A stretch of 64,000 bases of DNA from Cellulomonas rhizosphaerae (GCF_003470205.1 NZ_QWKP01000216.1:1-64000), one strand, 5' to 3'. Counted from the stretch's first letter, positions 53,654 through 62,668 are shown. The notes: a model not told the origin generated them from the letters alone. Made by a program: numbers and translations.

Positions 53654-55286
53654 TGCGGATCCGCGCCCACTGCAGGTTGTGGTCCGAGCCGCGGTAGCGC
53701 TCGTCGAAGCGGCCCGACGATGTGAGGATCATCTGGTTCACGAAGGTCGAGACCCCGCCGCCGTTCTTGACGAAGATGTAGTCGATCCTCGTACCCGTGT
53801 ACTTGTAGTTGTACGGCTTGGCGGGGAAACCGCCGTCCTTGCTCGCGTAGTGCGAGTTGGACGTCGTGTCCGACCGCTTGACCGTGCGCTGCGCGGCCGT
53901 CGCGCTCGCGTACCCGGCCTTCACCAGGGCGACCTGGGGGCCGCTCGTCCAGCGCGAGTCCGAGTTGAGGTCGCCCATGAGCACGATCGGGGCGCCGGAC
54001 AGGCCGGCGGCCTTGGCCTTGCCCTCGATGAACGTCCGCACGCCGGACATGGCCGCCTTGCGCATCGTCTGCAGCGTCGCGCTCGTGCCCTGCTCGAGGT
54101 GCGTCGAGACCACGTAGAACTTCGCGGCGGTGGCCTTGGAGCGCATGAGCGCCCACGTGAAGTCACGGTCGAACTTGCTGCGGTCCCAGGTCACGCCACC
54201 GGAGACCGCGAACGTCGAGTGCACGCCTGCGGACAGCACGGTGACGTCGGCGGGCTTGTAGAGGATGTGGTCCGAGCGCGAGACGCCGTTGGCGCCGAGG
54301 CGCTTGGCGGCGTTGATCTGGTCCGTGCTCACGCGGAGCTTGTCCACGCCCACGGCGCTGCGATACGTGCCGGAGAGCATCCTCGTGAGCTCCTGGAACT
54401 GCTGGCCGGCCGAGAGGGAGGAGGCGGCCTCCTGCACGGCCACGACGGACGCGTCCGCCTTGAGGAGGCCGTTCTTCACCGCGGCCTTGCGCTGGTCCCA
54501 GCTCCGGCCCTTCACGTCGGCCGTTGCTGTCGAGCTCGCGATGTTCCACGTGGCGAAGGTGATCGCGTCCTTGGCCGAGCCCTGCAGGGCCGGCGCGCTC
54601 GGGTACCCGAACGCCGTGACCGAGTGCGCGGTCTTCGAGCCGTTCCTCGCGTACAGGTGCACGTAGACCGGTTCAGTGCCCGTCGAGCCCATCAGTGCCC
54701 GCCACTTGGCGGGGACTGTGAGCGTGACCGACGTGCGCGCGACCGGCACGCTCGTGATCCACACCTTGCTCGGGTTCACGGCGCCGACGGTCGTCTTCCC
54801 GGCTGTGTAGACGTTGTCGTTGTTCCACGACGCGACGACCTTGAGCGAGGTGCCGGCGACATACTTGGGCCAGCTCACCTTCACCTTGTTCGTGCCCGCG
54901 GCCGCGACCGTCACGCCGGTCTTGTAGCGGGGCGAGTTCGTGGTCGGAACGGTCGAGACCTTCGTGCTCCAGCTGCCGCCTGCGGCCTTCGCGCGCACCC
55001 AGTAGGTGGTGCGCAGCGCCAGCGACTCCGAGGTCAGCACGGTCTTCGTCGTCCTGATCGTCCGCGTCTTCGACCTCGCGAACGACTTCGAGCGCGAGAT
55101 CTGGACGGTGTACTTCTTCGCGCCCTTGACGGCCTTCCAGCCCACGCTGATCTGCTTGTTGCCGGGCACCACCACCACGGACGTCGGCGCCGGCGTGGCC
55201 GCCTCGGCGATCGCCGGCACGAGGCCGACGAGAGCGAGGACGGCGACGATGGCGATCGTCACGAGGCGTAGCGCTGAGCGGCTCAT
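53646..55286 (-). CDS. Secreted EEP (endonuclease/exonuclease/phosphatase) protein with FN3-like domains
   Basis: 546 residues, start ATG 55286 (GGAGAAG upstream). A signal peptide ends near AEAATPAP. Two or so fibronectin-III-like beta domains fill residues 30-230 (SVGWKAVKGAKKYTVQISRS, VKVSWPKYVAG). The EEP catalytic domain follows: ITFATWNIASS, VVAVQEAASS, VVSTHLEQG, LMGDLNSDSRW and RGSDHNLQWA contain the metal and catalytic Asn, Glu, His, Asp-Asn and Asp-His pairs. It is exported and may be a nuclease or phosphatase outside the cell, with FN3 parts as spacers or binding modules. No cell-wall anchor is visible. Confidence 0.87.
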   Translation of the reverse strand: MSRSALRLVTIAIVAVLALVGLVPAIAEAATPAPTSVVVVPGNKQISVGWKAVKGAKKYTVQISRSKSFARSKTRTIRTTKTVLTSESLALRTTYWVRAKAAGGSWSTKVSTVPTTNSPRYKTGVTVAAAGTNKVKVSWPKYVAGTSLKVVASWNNDNVYTAGKTTVGAVNPSKVWITSVPVARTSVTLTVPAKWRALMGSTGTEPVYVHLYARNGSKTAHSVTAFGYPSAPALQGSAKDAITFATWNIASSTATADVKGRSWDQRKAAVKNGLLKADASVVAVQEAASSLSAGQQFQELTRMLSGTYRSAVGVDKLRVSTDQINAAKRLGANGVSRSDHILYKPADVTVLSAGVHSTFAVSGGVTWDRSKFDRDFTWALMRSKATAAKFYVVSTHLEQGTSATLQTMRKAAMSGVRTFIEGKAKAAGLSGAPIVLMGDLNSDSRWTSGPQVALVKAGYASATAAQRTVKRSDTTSNSHYASKDGGFPAKPYNYKYTGTRIDYIFVKNGGGVSTFVNQMILTSSGRFDERYRGSDHNLQWARIRIS

Positions 55287-55425
55287 CCGGAGAAGTCCTC
55301 TTTCGGGTGAATTCGGGGGTGAACTTCGATGGTACGTCGGGGCGACGGGAGGTCCCGGTCGTGTGGCTGACTCCACTCTGATCGGCTGATCAGGCGACGC
55401 TCTTCAGCTTGTCGCCGCACGCCCC

Positions 55426-55431
55426 TACGAT
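55426..55431 (+). promoter_or_regulatory. Leaderless -10 box of the GH6 gene
   Basis: TACGAT ends seven bases before GTG 55439; no ribosome-binding site is present. Confidence 0.5.
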
Positions 55432-55438
55432 CGCCAAC

Positions 55439-56422
55439 GTGAACCCACGCCGTCTCGCCGCCCTCCTGCTGGCTGCCGCGTTCGTCCTCGTCGTCGGCGC
55501 CCCCGCGCAGGCGGCGACGGTCGACCCGCGCCTGACGCAGAAGCTCTACGTCGAGCCCGCCGGCTCCGCGTACGCGGCGGCCAAGGCGGCGCGCAAGGCC
55601 GGGAAGGTCGCGACGGCGAAGAAGCTCGAGGTCATCTCGAAGACCGCGCAGGGCAAGTGGATCGGTGACTGGGCGGGCGCCAAGCAGACCCGTGCCGACG
55701 TGCGGGCCTACGTCAAGGCGGCCGCGAAGGCCAAGCGCACGCCGCTCGTCGTGGTCTACGCCGTGCCCGGCCGCGACTGCGGCGGGCAGTCCGCCGGCGG
55801 GCTGGCGGCGGGCTCGTACAAGACATGGATCAAGGGCGTCGCCGCAGGTCTCAAGGACGGCGCGGTCAAGGGCAGGAGCCGCGCGCTCGTCGCGCTCGAG
55901 CCCGACTCGCTGATGATGGACTGCGCGGGGTCGTCGCGCAGCGCCCTGATCACCTACGCGGCCAAGACGCTCGCCGCGACGGGCGCGTGGGTCTACCTCG
56001 ACGCGGGTCACTCGAACTGGCGCACGCCGGCGGACACCGCGACCCGCCTCAAGGCTGCCGGCGTCCGCTATGCGCGGGGCTTCTTCACCAACGTCTCCAA
56101 CTTCAACGCGACCTCCGCCGAGAAGCGGTACGCGACCAAGGTCGGGGCGTCGCTCAAGGCCAAGGGCATCACCGCCGCGCACCGCCACTACGTCATCGAC
56201 ACCTCGCGCAACGGCCGGGCGACCGCGAACGGGCAGTGGTGCAACCCGCCGAAGCAGGGCCTCGGCGCGAAGCCCAGCCTCTCGACGAGCAAGGGCGCGC
56301 TGGACGGCTACCTATGGGTCAAGCGCCCCGGCGAGTCGGACGGTGCGTGCAACGGCGGGCCCGGTGCCGGCCAGTGGTGGCAGGCGTACGCGCTCGACCT
56401 GGTGAAGTACCGCAAGGGCTGA
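55439..56422 (+). CDS. Secreted GH6 cellulase, catalytic domain only
   Basis: 327 residues from GTG 55439, preceded by TACGAT seven bases upstream (leaderless). A signal peptide ends near QAATVDP. The GH6 signatures are complete: VVYAVPGRDCGGQSAGG (active Asp113), VALEPDSLMMD (Asp156), YLDAGHSNWRTP, HYVIDTSRNG, WCNPPKQGLGAKP and the catalytic-base segment WVKRPGESDGAC. It cleaves beta-1,4-glucan as an endoglucanase or cellobiohydrolase; the loops that decide this were not judged. There is no cellulose-binding module, unlike most large actinobacterial GH6 enzymes. Confidence 0.93.
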   Translation: MNPRRLAALLLAAAFVLVVGAPAQAATVDPRLTQKLYVEPAGSAYAAAKAARKAGKVATAKKLEVISKTAQGKWIGDWAGAKQTRADVRAYVKAAAKAKRTPLVVVYAVPGRDCGGQSAGGLAAGSYKTWIKGVAAGLKDGAVKGRSRALVALEPDSLMMDCAGSSRSALITYAAKTLAATGAWVYLDAGHSNWRTPADTATRLKAAGVRYARGFFTNVSNFNATSAEKRYATKVGASLKAKGITAAHRHYVIDTSRNGRATANGQWCNPPKQGLGAKPSLSTSKGALDGYLWVKRPGESDGACNGGPGAGQWWQAYALDLVKYRKG

Positions 56423-56428
56423 CGCTCC

Positions 56429-56434
56429 TAGACT
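56429..56434 (+). promoter_or_regulatory. Leaderless -10 box of rlmC
   Basis: TAGACT ends six bases before GTG 56441. Confidence 0.45.
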
Positions 56435-56440
56435 CCGGGG

Positions 56441-57583
56441 GTGCAGTGCTCCTACTACGACGCGGGTTCGTGCCGCTCGTGCACGCTCATGGGGCAGCCG
56501 CACGGCGTCCAGGTCGCTGACAAGGAGCGGCACGTCCGCTCGTTGCTCGCCGCCGACGTGGACTGGCTGCCGCCCGTCGTCGGGCCCGAGAGCGGGTTCC
56601 GCAACAAGGCCAAGATGGTCGTCGGCGGGACCGTGCAACGACCGACCCTGGGGATCCTGGACCGCGCCGGCGTGGGCGTCGACCTGCAGGGTTGTGGCCT
56701 GTACGCGCCTGAGCTGAGCCGCGTCTTCCCGACGCTCGAGGCGTTCGTGACGACGGCCGGGCTGACCCCGTACTCCGTGCCCGACCGCACGGGCGAGCTC
56801 AAGAACGTGCTGGTCACGCTCTCGCCCGACGGCGAGCTCATGGTCCGGTTCGTGCTGCGCTCGCAGGAGTCGGTGGCGCGCATCCGCAAGCACCTGCCCG
56901 CGCTGGGCGACGTCGCGGTCGTCTCGGCGAACATCCTCCCGGAGCACAAGGCGGTCCTCGAGGGCTCGCTGGAGATCCCGCTGACGCAGCGTCAGACGCT
57001 GCCGATGCGGGTCAACGGGATCGACCTGCACCTGCGCCCGCAGTCGTTCTTCCAGACGAACACCGAGGTCGCCGCCGCGCTCTACCGGCAGGCGGTCGAG
57101 TGGGTCACGGAGGTGGGACCTGCCTCGCTGTGGGACCTGTACTGCGGGGTGGGCGGGTTCGCGCTGCACTGCGCCGGCAGGGGTGCAGCGTCGGACCGCG
57201 ACGTGACGGGCATCGAGGTGAGCGAGGAGGCGATCGTGAGCGCGACGACCTCGCGCGACGAGCTGGGGCTGTCCCGGGTCCGCTTCGCGGCCGGGGACGC
57301 GACCGCGTTCGCCCTGGGCGCCGACGCGCCGCCCGAGATGGTCATCGTCAACCCGCCGCGGCGCGGGATCGGCCACGACCTCGCCGCGTGGCTCGAGCGC
57401 TCGGGCGTCCGGCACGTCCTGTACTCGAGCTGCAACGCCGAGTCGCTGGCCCGCGACCTCGCGGCGATGCCCTCCCTGCGGCCCACCCGCGCGCGCCTGC
57501 TCGACATGTTCCCCCAGACGACGCACTACGAGGTCATCACCATGCTCGAACGGCCGTCGCGCGCGGGCGCGTCCGCACGGTAG
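56441..57583 (+). CDS. rlmC: 23S rRNA (uracil-5-)-methyltransferase RlmC-type
   Basis: 380 residues from GTG 56441; TAGACT six bases before it suggests leaderless mRNA. The N-terminus MQCSYYDAGSCRSC gives the Cys set of the iron-sulfur cluster of RlmC/TrmA-type enzymes. SAM motif LWDLYCGVGGFALHCAG and IVNPPRRG follow, and the C-terminal YSSCNAESLARDL has the nucleophile Cys. It likely methylates one uracil (E. coli position 747) in 23S rRNA. There is no TRAM domain. Length and N-terminus match RlmC rather than RlmD. Confidence 0.9.
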   Translation: MQCSYYDAGSCRSCTLMGQPHGVQVADKERHVRSLLAADVDWLPPVVGPESGFRNKAKMVVGGTVQRPTLGILDRAGVGVDLQGCGLYAPELSRVFPTLEAFVTTAGLTPYSVPDRTGELKNVLVTLSPDGELMVRFVLRSQESVARIRKHLPALGDVAVVSANILPEHKAVLEGSLEIPLTQRQTLPMRVNGIDLHLRPQSFFQTNTEVAAALYRQAVEWVTEVGPASLWDLYCGVGGFALHCAGRGAASDRDVTGIEVSEEAIVSATTSRDELGLSRVRFAAGDATAFALGADAPPEMVIVNPPRRGIGHDLAAWLERSGVRHVLYSSCNAESLARDLAAMPSLRPTRARLLDMFPQTTHYEVITMLERPSRAGASAR

Positions 57584-57593
57584 AACAGCCCCC

Positions 57594-58688
57594 ATGAGCA
57601 CCCTGGTCATCGGCGCCGGCCCCGCAGGTCTCGCCGTCGCGGCAGCGCTGCGCGCCCGCGGCGTCGAGGCGACCGTCCTCGAGCGAGCCGACGACGTCGC
57701 GGCGTCCTGGCGCGGTCACTACGACCGCCTGCACCTGCACACCACGCGCCGCTGGTCGAGCCTGCCCGGTACGGTCATCCCGCGCCGCTACGGGCGGTGG
57801 GTGGCGCGCGACGACGTGGTCGCCTACCTCGAGGCGTACGCCGCCGACCTCGACGTGCGGACGGGTGTCGCGGTCGAGCGCGCGGACGCCGACGGCGCCG
57901 GGTGGGTGCTGACGACCTCGGCGGGCGAGCTGCGCGCGCGCAACGTCGTGGTCGCGACCGGCTACAACCACACGCCGGTACCGCCCGCGTGGCCCGGCAT
58001 CGAGACGTTCACGGGCGAGGTGCTGCACGCGTCGCGCTACCGGAACCCCGCGCCCTTCGTCGGGCGGGACGTGCTCGTCGTCGGCGTGGGCAACACCGGC
58101 GCGGAGCTCGCCGTCGACCTGGCCGAGGGCGGCGCGTCGCGCGTGCGGCTCGCGGTCCGCACGCCCCCGCACATCGTGCGCCGGTCCAACCTCGGGTGGC
58201 CCGCGCAGGGCACGGGGATCCTCGTGCGGCACCTGCCCGTGCCGCTCGTCGACAAGATCGCGGGCGCCGTGGCGCGCGTCGAGGTGCCGGACCTCTCGTC
58301 GTACGGGCTGCCGCGGCCGACGACCGGGCTGTACTCGCGCGTGCAGCAGGGCTCCGTGCCCGTCCAGGACGTGGGGCTCATCGCGGCCGTCCAGTCGGGC
58401 GCCGTGACGCCGGTCGCGGCGGTCGTCGGCGTCGACGGCCCCGACGTGCTCCTGGCCGACGGCTCGCGCGTCAGCCCCGACGTGCTGCTCGCGGCGACGG
58501 GTTACCGGCGTGGGCTCGAGCCGCTCGTCGGGCACCTCGGCGTGCTGGACGCGACCGGCGTCCCGCTCACCCACGGTCCGCGGCCCGCGCGGCCGGGGCT
58601 GTACTTCACCGGCTACACCAACCCGATCAGCGGGATGTTCCGCGAGCTGCGCATCGACGCCGAGCGGATCGCGCGCGCCGTCGTCTGA
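57594..58688 (+). CDS. Flavin-containing monooxygenase-like NAD(P)/FAD oxidoreductase
   Basis: 364 residues from ATG 57594. The FAD motif TLVIGAGPAGLAVAAAL opens it, followed by SWRGHYDRLHLHTTRRWSSLPG and the NADP motif VLVVGVGNTGAELAVDLAEGG, with LLAATGYRRGLEPLVG near the end. This pattern is that of group B flavin monooxygenases/YUC-like proteins. It oxidises an unknown small molecule or sulfur or nitrogen site. It follows rlmC by ten bases, so the two may be co-transcribed. Confidence 0.87.
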   Translation: MSTLVIGAGPAGLAVAAALRARGVEATVLERADDVAASWRGHYDRLHLHTTRRWSSLPGTVIPRRYGRWVARDDVVAYLEAYAADLDVRTGVAVERADADGAGWVLTTSAGELRARNVVVATGYNHTPVPPAWPGIETFTGEVLHASRYRNPAPFVGRDVLVVGVGNTGAELAVDLAEGGASRVRLAVRTPPHIVRRSNLGWPAQGTGILVRHLPVPLVDKIAGAVARVEVPDLSSYGLPRPTTGLYSRVQQGSVPVQDVGLIAAVQSGAVTPVAAVVGVDGPDVLLADGSRVSPDVLLAATGYRRGLEPLVGHLGVLDATGVPLTHGPRPARPGLYFTGYTNPISGMFRELRIDAERIARAVV

Positions 58689-58714
58689 CCCTTGCCCGGC
58701 GGGCGGGCGCCCAC

Positions 58715-58720
58715 CAGACT
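58715..58720 (+). promoter_or_regulatory. Leaderless -10 box of the GH128-type gene
   Basis: CAGACT ends seven bases before ATG 58728. Confidence 0.35.
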
Positions 58721-58727
58721 CCGCACC

Positions 58728-59543
58728 ATGCCTGCACGTCGCGGACTCGTGATCGCTCTCCTGCTCGTCGCCCTCGTCGGCGCGCCCGCCGCGCAGGCGT
58801 CGGCCGCCACGCACCACAGCGCCAAGAAGGGCGTGGCGACGTGGCAGATGCCGGGGCTCAAGGCGGCGCTCGAGGACGTCGGCGCCAGCTGGTACTACAC
58901 CTGGTCGCCCTCGAACACCGGGATGAAGGGGCCGAAGGGTGCGACCTTCGTGCCGATGATCTGGGGCGCCGGCTCGGTGACGAAGGCGAACCTCGCGGCG
59001 GCCAAGAAGTCGACGGTGGTCCTCGGCTTCAACGAGCCGGACCTCGCGGAGCAGGCGAACCTGAGCGTCGCGCGCGCCCTGGCCCTGTGGCCCCGGCTGC
59101 AGGCGACCGGGCGGACGCTCGGCAGCCCGGCGGTCGCCTGGGGGGCCGACCGGTCCGGCGGCTGGCTCGACCGGTTCATGAAGGGCGCCAAGGCCAAGCA
59201 CCTGCGCGTCGACTTCATCACGCTGCACTGGTACGGCTCGGACTTCTCGTCGGCCTCGGTCAAGCAGCTCAAGGCGTACATCGTGGCGGTCCACAAGAAG
59301 TACAAGAAGCCGATCTGGGTCACCGAGTTCAGCCTCATCCGGTTCGGCGCGAAGGCCACGTACCCGTCCAGCAAGCAGCTCGTGGCGTTCATCCAGGGCG
59401 CGACGACGATGATGGAGAAGCTGTCGTACGTGAAGCGGTACGCCTACTTCGGGCTGCCGGCGAAGGGCTACCCGAACGGGCTGTACCGGGACGGGGACTC
59501 GCCGACCGCGGCGGGCCGTGCCTACCGAGCCGTCGGGACCTAG
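58728..59543 (+). CDS. Secreted GH128-type beta-1,3-glucanase
   Basis: 271 residues from ATG 58728; CAGACT seven bases upstream suggests a leaderless mRNA. The signal peptide ends near AQASAATHH. GH128 signatures: WYYTWSPSN, FVPMIWGAG, VVLGFNEPDLAEQANLSVARA (acid/base Glu), VDFITLHWYG and KPIWVTEFSL (nucleophile Glu). It should hydrolyse beta-1,3-glucan outside the cell. No carbohydrate-binding module is attached. The GH6 gene lies 2.3 kb upstream on the same strand. The stop overlaps the convergent gene by CTAG. Confidence 0.88.
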   Translation: MPARRGLVIALLLVALVGAPAAQASAATHHSAKKGVATWQMPGLKAALEDVGASWYYTWSPSNTGMKGPKGATFVPMIWGAGSVTKANLAAAKKSTVVLGFNEPDLAEQANLSVARALALWPRLQATGRTLGSPAVAWGADRSGGWLDRFMKGAKAKHLRVDFITLHWYGSDFSSASVKQLKAYIVAVHKKYKKPIWVTEFSLIRFGAKATYPSSKQLVAFIQGATTMMEKLSYVKRYAYFGLPAKGYPNGLYRDGDSPTAAGRAYRAVGT

Positions 59544-60151
59544 CCGCGGAGCCAGACCCGCAGCGGCCCGATCGGGCTGAACCCCGCGGCCAGGGCGGCG
59601 GTCGGGTCGATCTCGTAGCCGACGAGCGGGAGCGCGCCGAAGGACTGGTGGGCCAGCCCGGGGAGGTCGCGCCAGAGGTCGGCCGGGTCGCCGTCGTCGA
59701 CGGCGACGTTCGAGACGCCGATCTCGGCCGCGCTGAGGTTGAACGCCACCCGGCCGGCGACGCCGTCGGTCGTCTCCAGGACGCGCACGTCCTCGCCGGT
59801 GCCGGTCGCGGCGTCGAGCCGGCCCGGCTCCCAACGGCGCACGGGATCTCGCGTGCTCCCGGGGTGGCCGATCCACGTCGCGTCGAACAGGACCGTGTAG
59901 CCGTGGGTGACGAGGTCGAGGTCGGCGAACGAGTCCTTGACCGAGGCGCCGGGGGAGCCGTCCATCCGCGCGAGCAGGGTCGCCGCGTCGATCCCGGGAC
60001 GCAGCGTGATCGCGTCCGGGTAGCCCGGCGGCGTGCGGGCCGACGACCACCACAGACCGTCGTCGGCCTCAGGTGCCAGCCCGGCGGCGCGGCACACGGC
60101 GTCGCACCACGCGGCGTTGTTCGCCGCCGCACGCGCGCGGGGATCGGTCAC
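59540..60151 (-). CDS. Uncharacterised protein (possible GNAT-like fold)
   Basis: 203 residues from GTG 60151. The N-terminus NNAAWCDAVCRAAGL and middle VTHGYTVLFDATWIG, VRVLETTDGVAGRVAFNLSA and VGYEIDPTAALAAGFSPIGPLRVWLRG have the rhythm of small GNAT-like proteins, but no acetyl-CoA loop is clear. Function unassigned. The convergent glycosidase shares four bases with its stop. Confidence 0.6.
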   Translation of the reverse strand: MTDPRARAAANNAAWCDAVCRAAGLAPEADDGLWWSSARTPPGYPDAITLRPGIDAATLLARMDGSPGASVKDSFADLDLVTHGYTVLFDATWIGHPGSTRDPVRRWEPGRLDAATGTGEDVRVLETTDGVAGRVAFNLSAAEIGVSNVAVDDGDPADLWRDLPGLAHQSFGALPLVGYEIDPTAALAAGFSPIGPLRVWLRG

Positions 60152-60207
60152 GGTCCGAGTGTGGCACCGCGCTCATCCGGCGGGCTCCACCTGCCGATGC
60201 AACGGCC

Positions 60208-61212
60208 GTGACCTCGCCCGACGACCTGCCGCGCTCGCCCTCGGGCCGCATCCCGCAGTGGGTGCTCGACGAGGCCGCGGGCCGGACGGTCGAGTCGCCG
60301 GCATGGCGCACCGACGTCGCGTACCCCGAGGCGCGTGGCAGCCGCCGCGCCGCGAGGCGTGCCCGGCGTGCAGCGCGTCGCGCCGCCGGGCCGAGCAACC
60401 GCGTCACGGTCCTGATCGCCGTCCTCGTCGTCGCGACCACGCTCGCCGCGTCTCTCGCATGGGTCGACGACCAGCCGGGTGGGCTTGCGGGTGCGTGGGC
60501 GTCGTTGCGAGGCGAGGACGTCGTCGTCGACGACCCGTCGCGGCCCCCGGTCGGGCTTGGAGAGGCGGCCGCGCCGCTGGGGACGCCGCCCGAGGTGCCC
60601 GCGAGCACGTCCTACGCCTTCGTCGCGACGCAGGCGGCGGACACCGGCGAGCAGGTCCCCGTCACCTGGTCGCCCTGCCGCCCGATCCACTTCGTGATCA
60701 ACGTCGACCGAGCGCCGGACGACTTCATCCCGACGGTCGGCGCCGTGGTCGAGGAGGTCAGCGCCGCGACGGGTCTCGACTTCGTCTTCGACGGGCTGAG
60801 CGACGAGCCGCCGGTCGCGCGGCGCGCGAGCTACCTGCCGCAGAGGTACGGCGACCAGTGGGCGCCCGTGCTCGTCCAGTTCGCCGACGAGCTCGACAAC
60901 CCCGAGCTCGCGGGCGACGTCGCCGGCGTGGGCGGCCCGGCCTTCGTCGCGGACCCGACCACGGGTACCCAGAGCTACGTCTCGGGCTCGGTCCAGCTCG
61001 ACGTGACCCAGCTCGACGAGCCCGACGCGGGCACAGAGCCCGCCTACGTCCCCGTGCTGCGGCACGAGCTCGGCCACGTCATCGGGCTCCAGCACGTGAC
61101 GGACGACGCGCAGATCATGTTCCCCACGACGAACGACGTGCGCGACTACCAGGACGGGGACCGGGCCGGGCTCGCGCTGCTCGGCGCGGGTCCCTGCGCC
61201 CCAGGTCTCTAG
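60208..61212 (+). CDS. Membrane-anchored matrixin-like zinc metalloprotease
   Basis: 334 residues from GTG 60208. A basic N-terminal cytoplasmic segment (ARRARRAARRAAGPSNR) precedes a membrane helix near residues 67-90. The outside domain has the metzincin motif LRHELGHVIGLQHV (H286, E287, H290, H296), and a Met-turn-like IMFPTTNDV after it. PVTWSPCRPIHFVINVDRAP is typical of actinobacterial matrixin-like domains. It is a type II membrane protein with an extracellular protease domain. Substrate unknown. Confidence 0.85.
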   Translation: MTSPDDLPRSPSGRIPQWVLDEAAGRTVESPAWRTDVAYPEARGSRRAARRARRAARRAAGPSNRVTVLIAVLVVATTLAASLAWVDDQPGGLAGAWASLRGEDVVVDDPSRPPVGLGEAAAPLGTPPEVPASTSYAFVATQAADTGEQVPVTWSPCRPIHFVINVDRAPDDFIPTVGAVVEEVSAATGLDFVFDGLSDEPPVARRASYLPQRYGDQWAPVLVQFADELDNPELAGDVAGVGGPAFVADPTTGTQSYVSGSVQLDVTQLDEPDAGTEPAYVPVLRHELGHVIGLQHVTDDAQIMFPTTNDVRDYQDGDRAGLALLGAGPCAPGL

Positions 61213-61219
61213 GCCACCT

Positions 61220-62242
61220 CTAGCCCAGCGCGGCGGCCAGCAGGCGCAGGGTCTCCTCGCGCGCGGGCGAACGGTCCGCGGGCGAGCCGCGGTGCGCGCC
61301 GGCGATCGGGCTGACCATGAGCTCGTCGGTGCCGAGCCGCTCGGCCAGGCGCGTGACCTCGGCGGCGGCGTGCTCCGGGTCGCCGACGATCCACGAGTGG
61401 GTCAGCTCGTCCATCGGCGGGGTCGGGGCGGCCTCCTCCGCGTCCTCGACGAGTTCCTGCGGGGACAGCGTCTGCCCCGAGCGCAGCCGCCACATCGAGC
61501 GCGCGTTCGGCAGGGCCAGGCGCGCGGCCTCGGCGGCGTCCTGCGCGACCACGACGTTGGCGACCGCGATGGTCCGGGGCTCGGGAAGCTCGTCGGACGG
61601 GACGAACGTGCGGCGGTACAGCGCGATGGCCTCGTTGGTGCCGCGGCCCGCGAAGTGGTGCGCGAACACGTAGGGCAGGCCGAGCTCGCCGGCGAGCTGC
61701 GCCGAGTACATCGACGAGCCGAGCAGCCAGACCTGCGCGGCGCTCGTGGCCTGGGGCGTGGCACGCAGGTCGTAGGTGCGCGCGCCGACGGCCACCTGCA
61801 CGCCGTTCGGGCGCAGCAGCGAGCCGAGCGTGGCGACGTCGTCGGGGAAGGTGTCCACGCCGTCGGTCGTCGCGCCGCGGCGCAGCAGGTGGCCGGTCAC
61901 CGGGTCGGAGCCGGGCGCGCGGCCCAGGCCGACGTCGATGCGGCCGGGGTGGGCGGCCTCGAGCAGTGCGACCTGCTCGGCGATGACCAGGGGGGAGTGG
62001 TTGGGGAGCATCACACCGCCCGAGCCGACGCGGATCCGCTGCGTCGCCGCGGCCACCATCGCCATGAGGATCGGCGGGTTGGTCGAGGCCACCGCCGGCA
62101 TGTTGTGGTGCTCGGCGAGCCAGTAGCGGGTCAGGCCCAGCTCGTCGGCGGTACGGGCCAACGACAGGGTCGCGGCGAGCGCGTCGCCCGTGGTCTGGTC
62201 GGTGCGGACGGGGATGAGGTCGAGGACCGAGAGTGCGGGCAC
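61220..62242 (-). CDS. LLM class flavin-dependent oxidoreductase
   Basis: 340 residues from GTG 62242. The family patterns PALSVLDLIPVRTDQTTG, YWLAEHHNMPAVASTNPP, IRVGSGGVMLPNHSPLVIAEQ and GRIDVGLGRAPGSDP are of the YhbW/luciferase-like type. It probably uses reduced flavin or F420 to oxidise a small molecule; the cofactor cannot be decided. The gene ends seven bases from the convergent protease gene. Confidence 0.88.
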   Translation of the reverse strand: MPALSVLDLIPVRTDQTTGDALAATLSLARTADELGLTRYWLAEHHNMPAVASTNPPILMAMVAAATQRIRVGSGGVMLPNHSPLVIAEQVALLEAAHPGRIDVGLGRAPGSDPVTGHLLRRGATTDGVDTFPDDVATLGSLLRPNGVQVAVGARTYDLRATPQATSAAQVWLLGSSMYSAQLAGELGLPYVFAHHFAGRGTNEAIALYRRTFVPSDELPEPRTIAVANVVVAQDAAEAARLALPNARSMWRLRSGQTLSPQELVEDAEEAAPTPPMDELTHSWIVGDPEHAAAEVTRLAERLGTDELMVSPIAGAHRGSPADRSPAREETLRLLAAALG

Positions 62243-62297
62243 GCTCTCGGCAACCGGCGGCCGCGGCCAGGCATTCCGGCGGGACCGGCGGCGGACG

Positions 62298-62645
62298 TCA
62301 CACGGGCGAGCGCTGCGCCGCGATCGCCTCGGCGACCTGCTGGATCAGGTCGTAGGGGACCTCGTCGGCGTACTGGAAGGTGACCGAGTCCTTCTCGGAC
62401 CGGTACGGCGCGATCGCGTCCTCGAGGGGACCCTCGAAGCGCGGCACGGGGTAGAGGCCCACGTGCTTCTTCCAGCCGCCGATGTGGATCGCGTAGCGGC
62501 CGCCCAGCATCACGGCGGCCATGCCGTAGCGGATCTTCTCGTCGGCGCCCGGCACGCCGCGGTGGATGGCGAGCCGGACGTTCTGCAGGATCTCCTGCAC
62601 GTCGGGTTCGAAGCCGGCGATGTACTCGTCCACGGTGTCGGGCAT
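62298..62645 (-). CDS. DUF1801 / iron-chaperone-like protein
   Basis: 115 residues from ATG 62645. MPDTVDEYIAGFEPDVQEI, EKIRYGMAAVMLGGRYAIHIGGWKKHVGLYP and SVTFQYADEVPYDLIQQVAEAI are typical of the YdhG/DUF1801 fold. Its -10 (TAGAGT on the minus strand) lies six bases before the ATG and shares a palindrome with the divergent cutC promoter. Confidence 0.85.
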   Translation of the reverse strand: MPDTVDEYIAGFEPDVQEILQNVRLAIHRGVPGADEKIRYGMAAVMLGGRYAIHIGGWKKHVGLYPVPRFEGPLEDAIAPYRSEKDSVTFQYADEVPYDLIQQVAEAIAAQRSPV

Positions 62646-62651
62646 GAGGGC

Positions 62652-62661
62652 ACTCTAGAGT
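62652..62661. promoter_or_regulatory. Palindromic shared -10 box for two divergent leaderless genes
   Basis: ACTCTAGAGT is a perfect 10-bp palindrome. It supplies TAGAGT seven bases before the cutC GTG on the plus strand and TAGAGT six bases before the DUF1801 ATG on the minus strand. Only one direction can be used by RNA polymerase at a time. Confidence 0.55.
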
Positions 62662-62668
62662 CGGGGCC

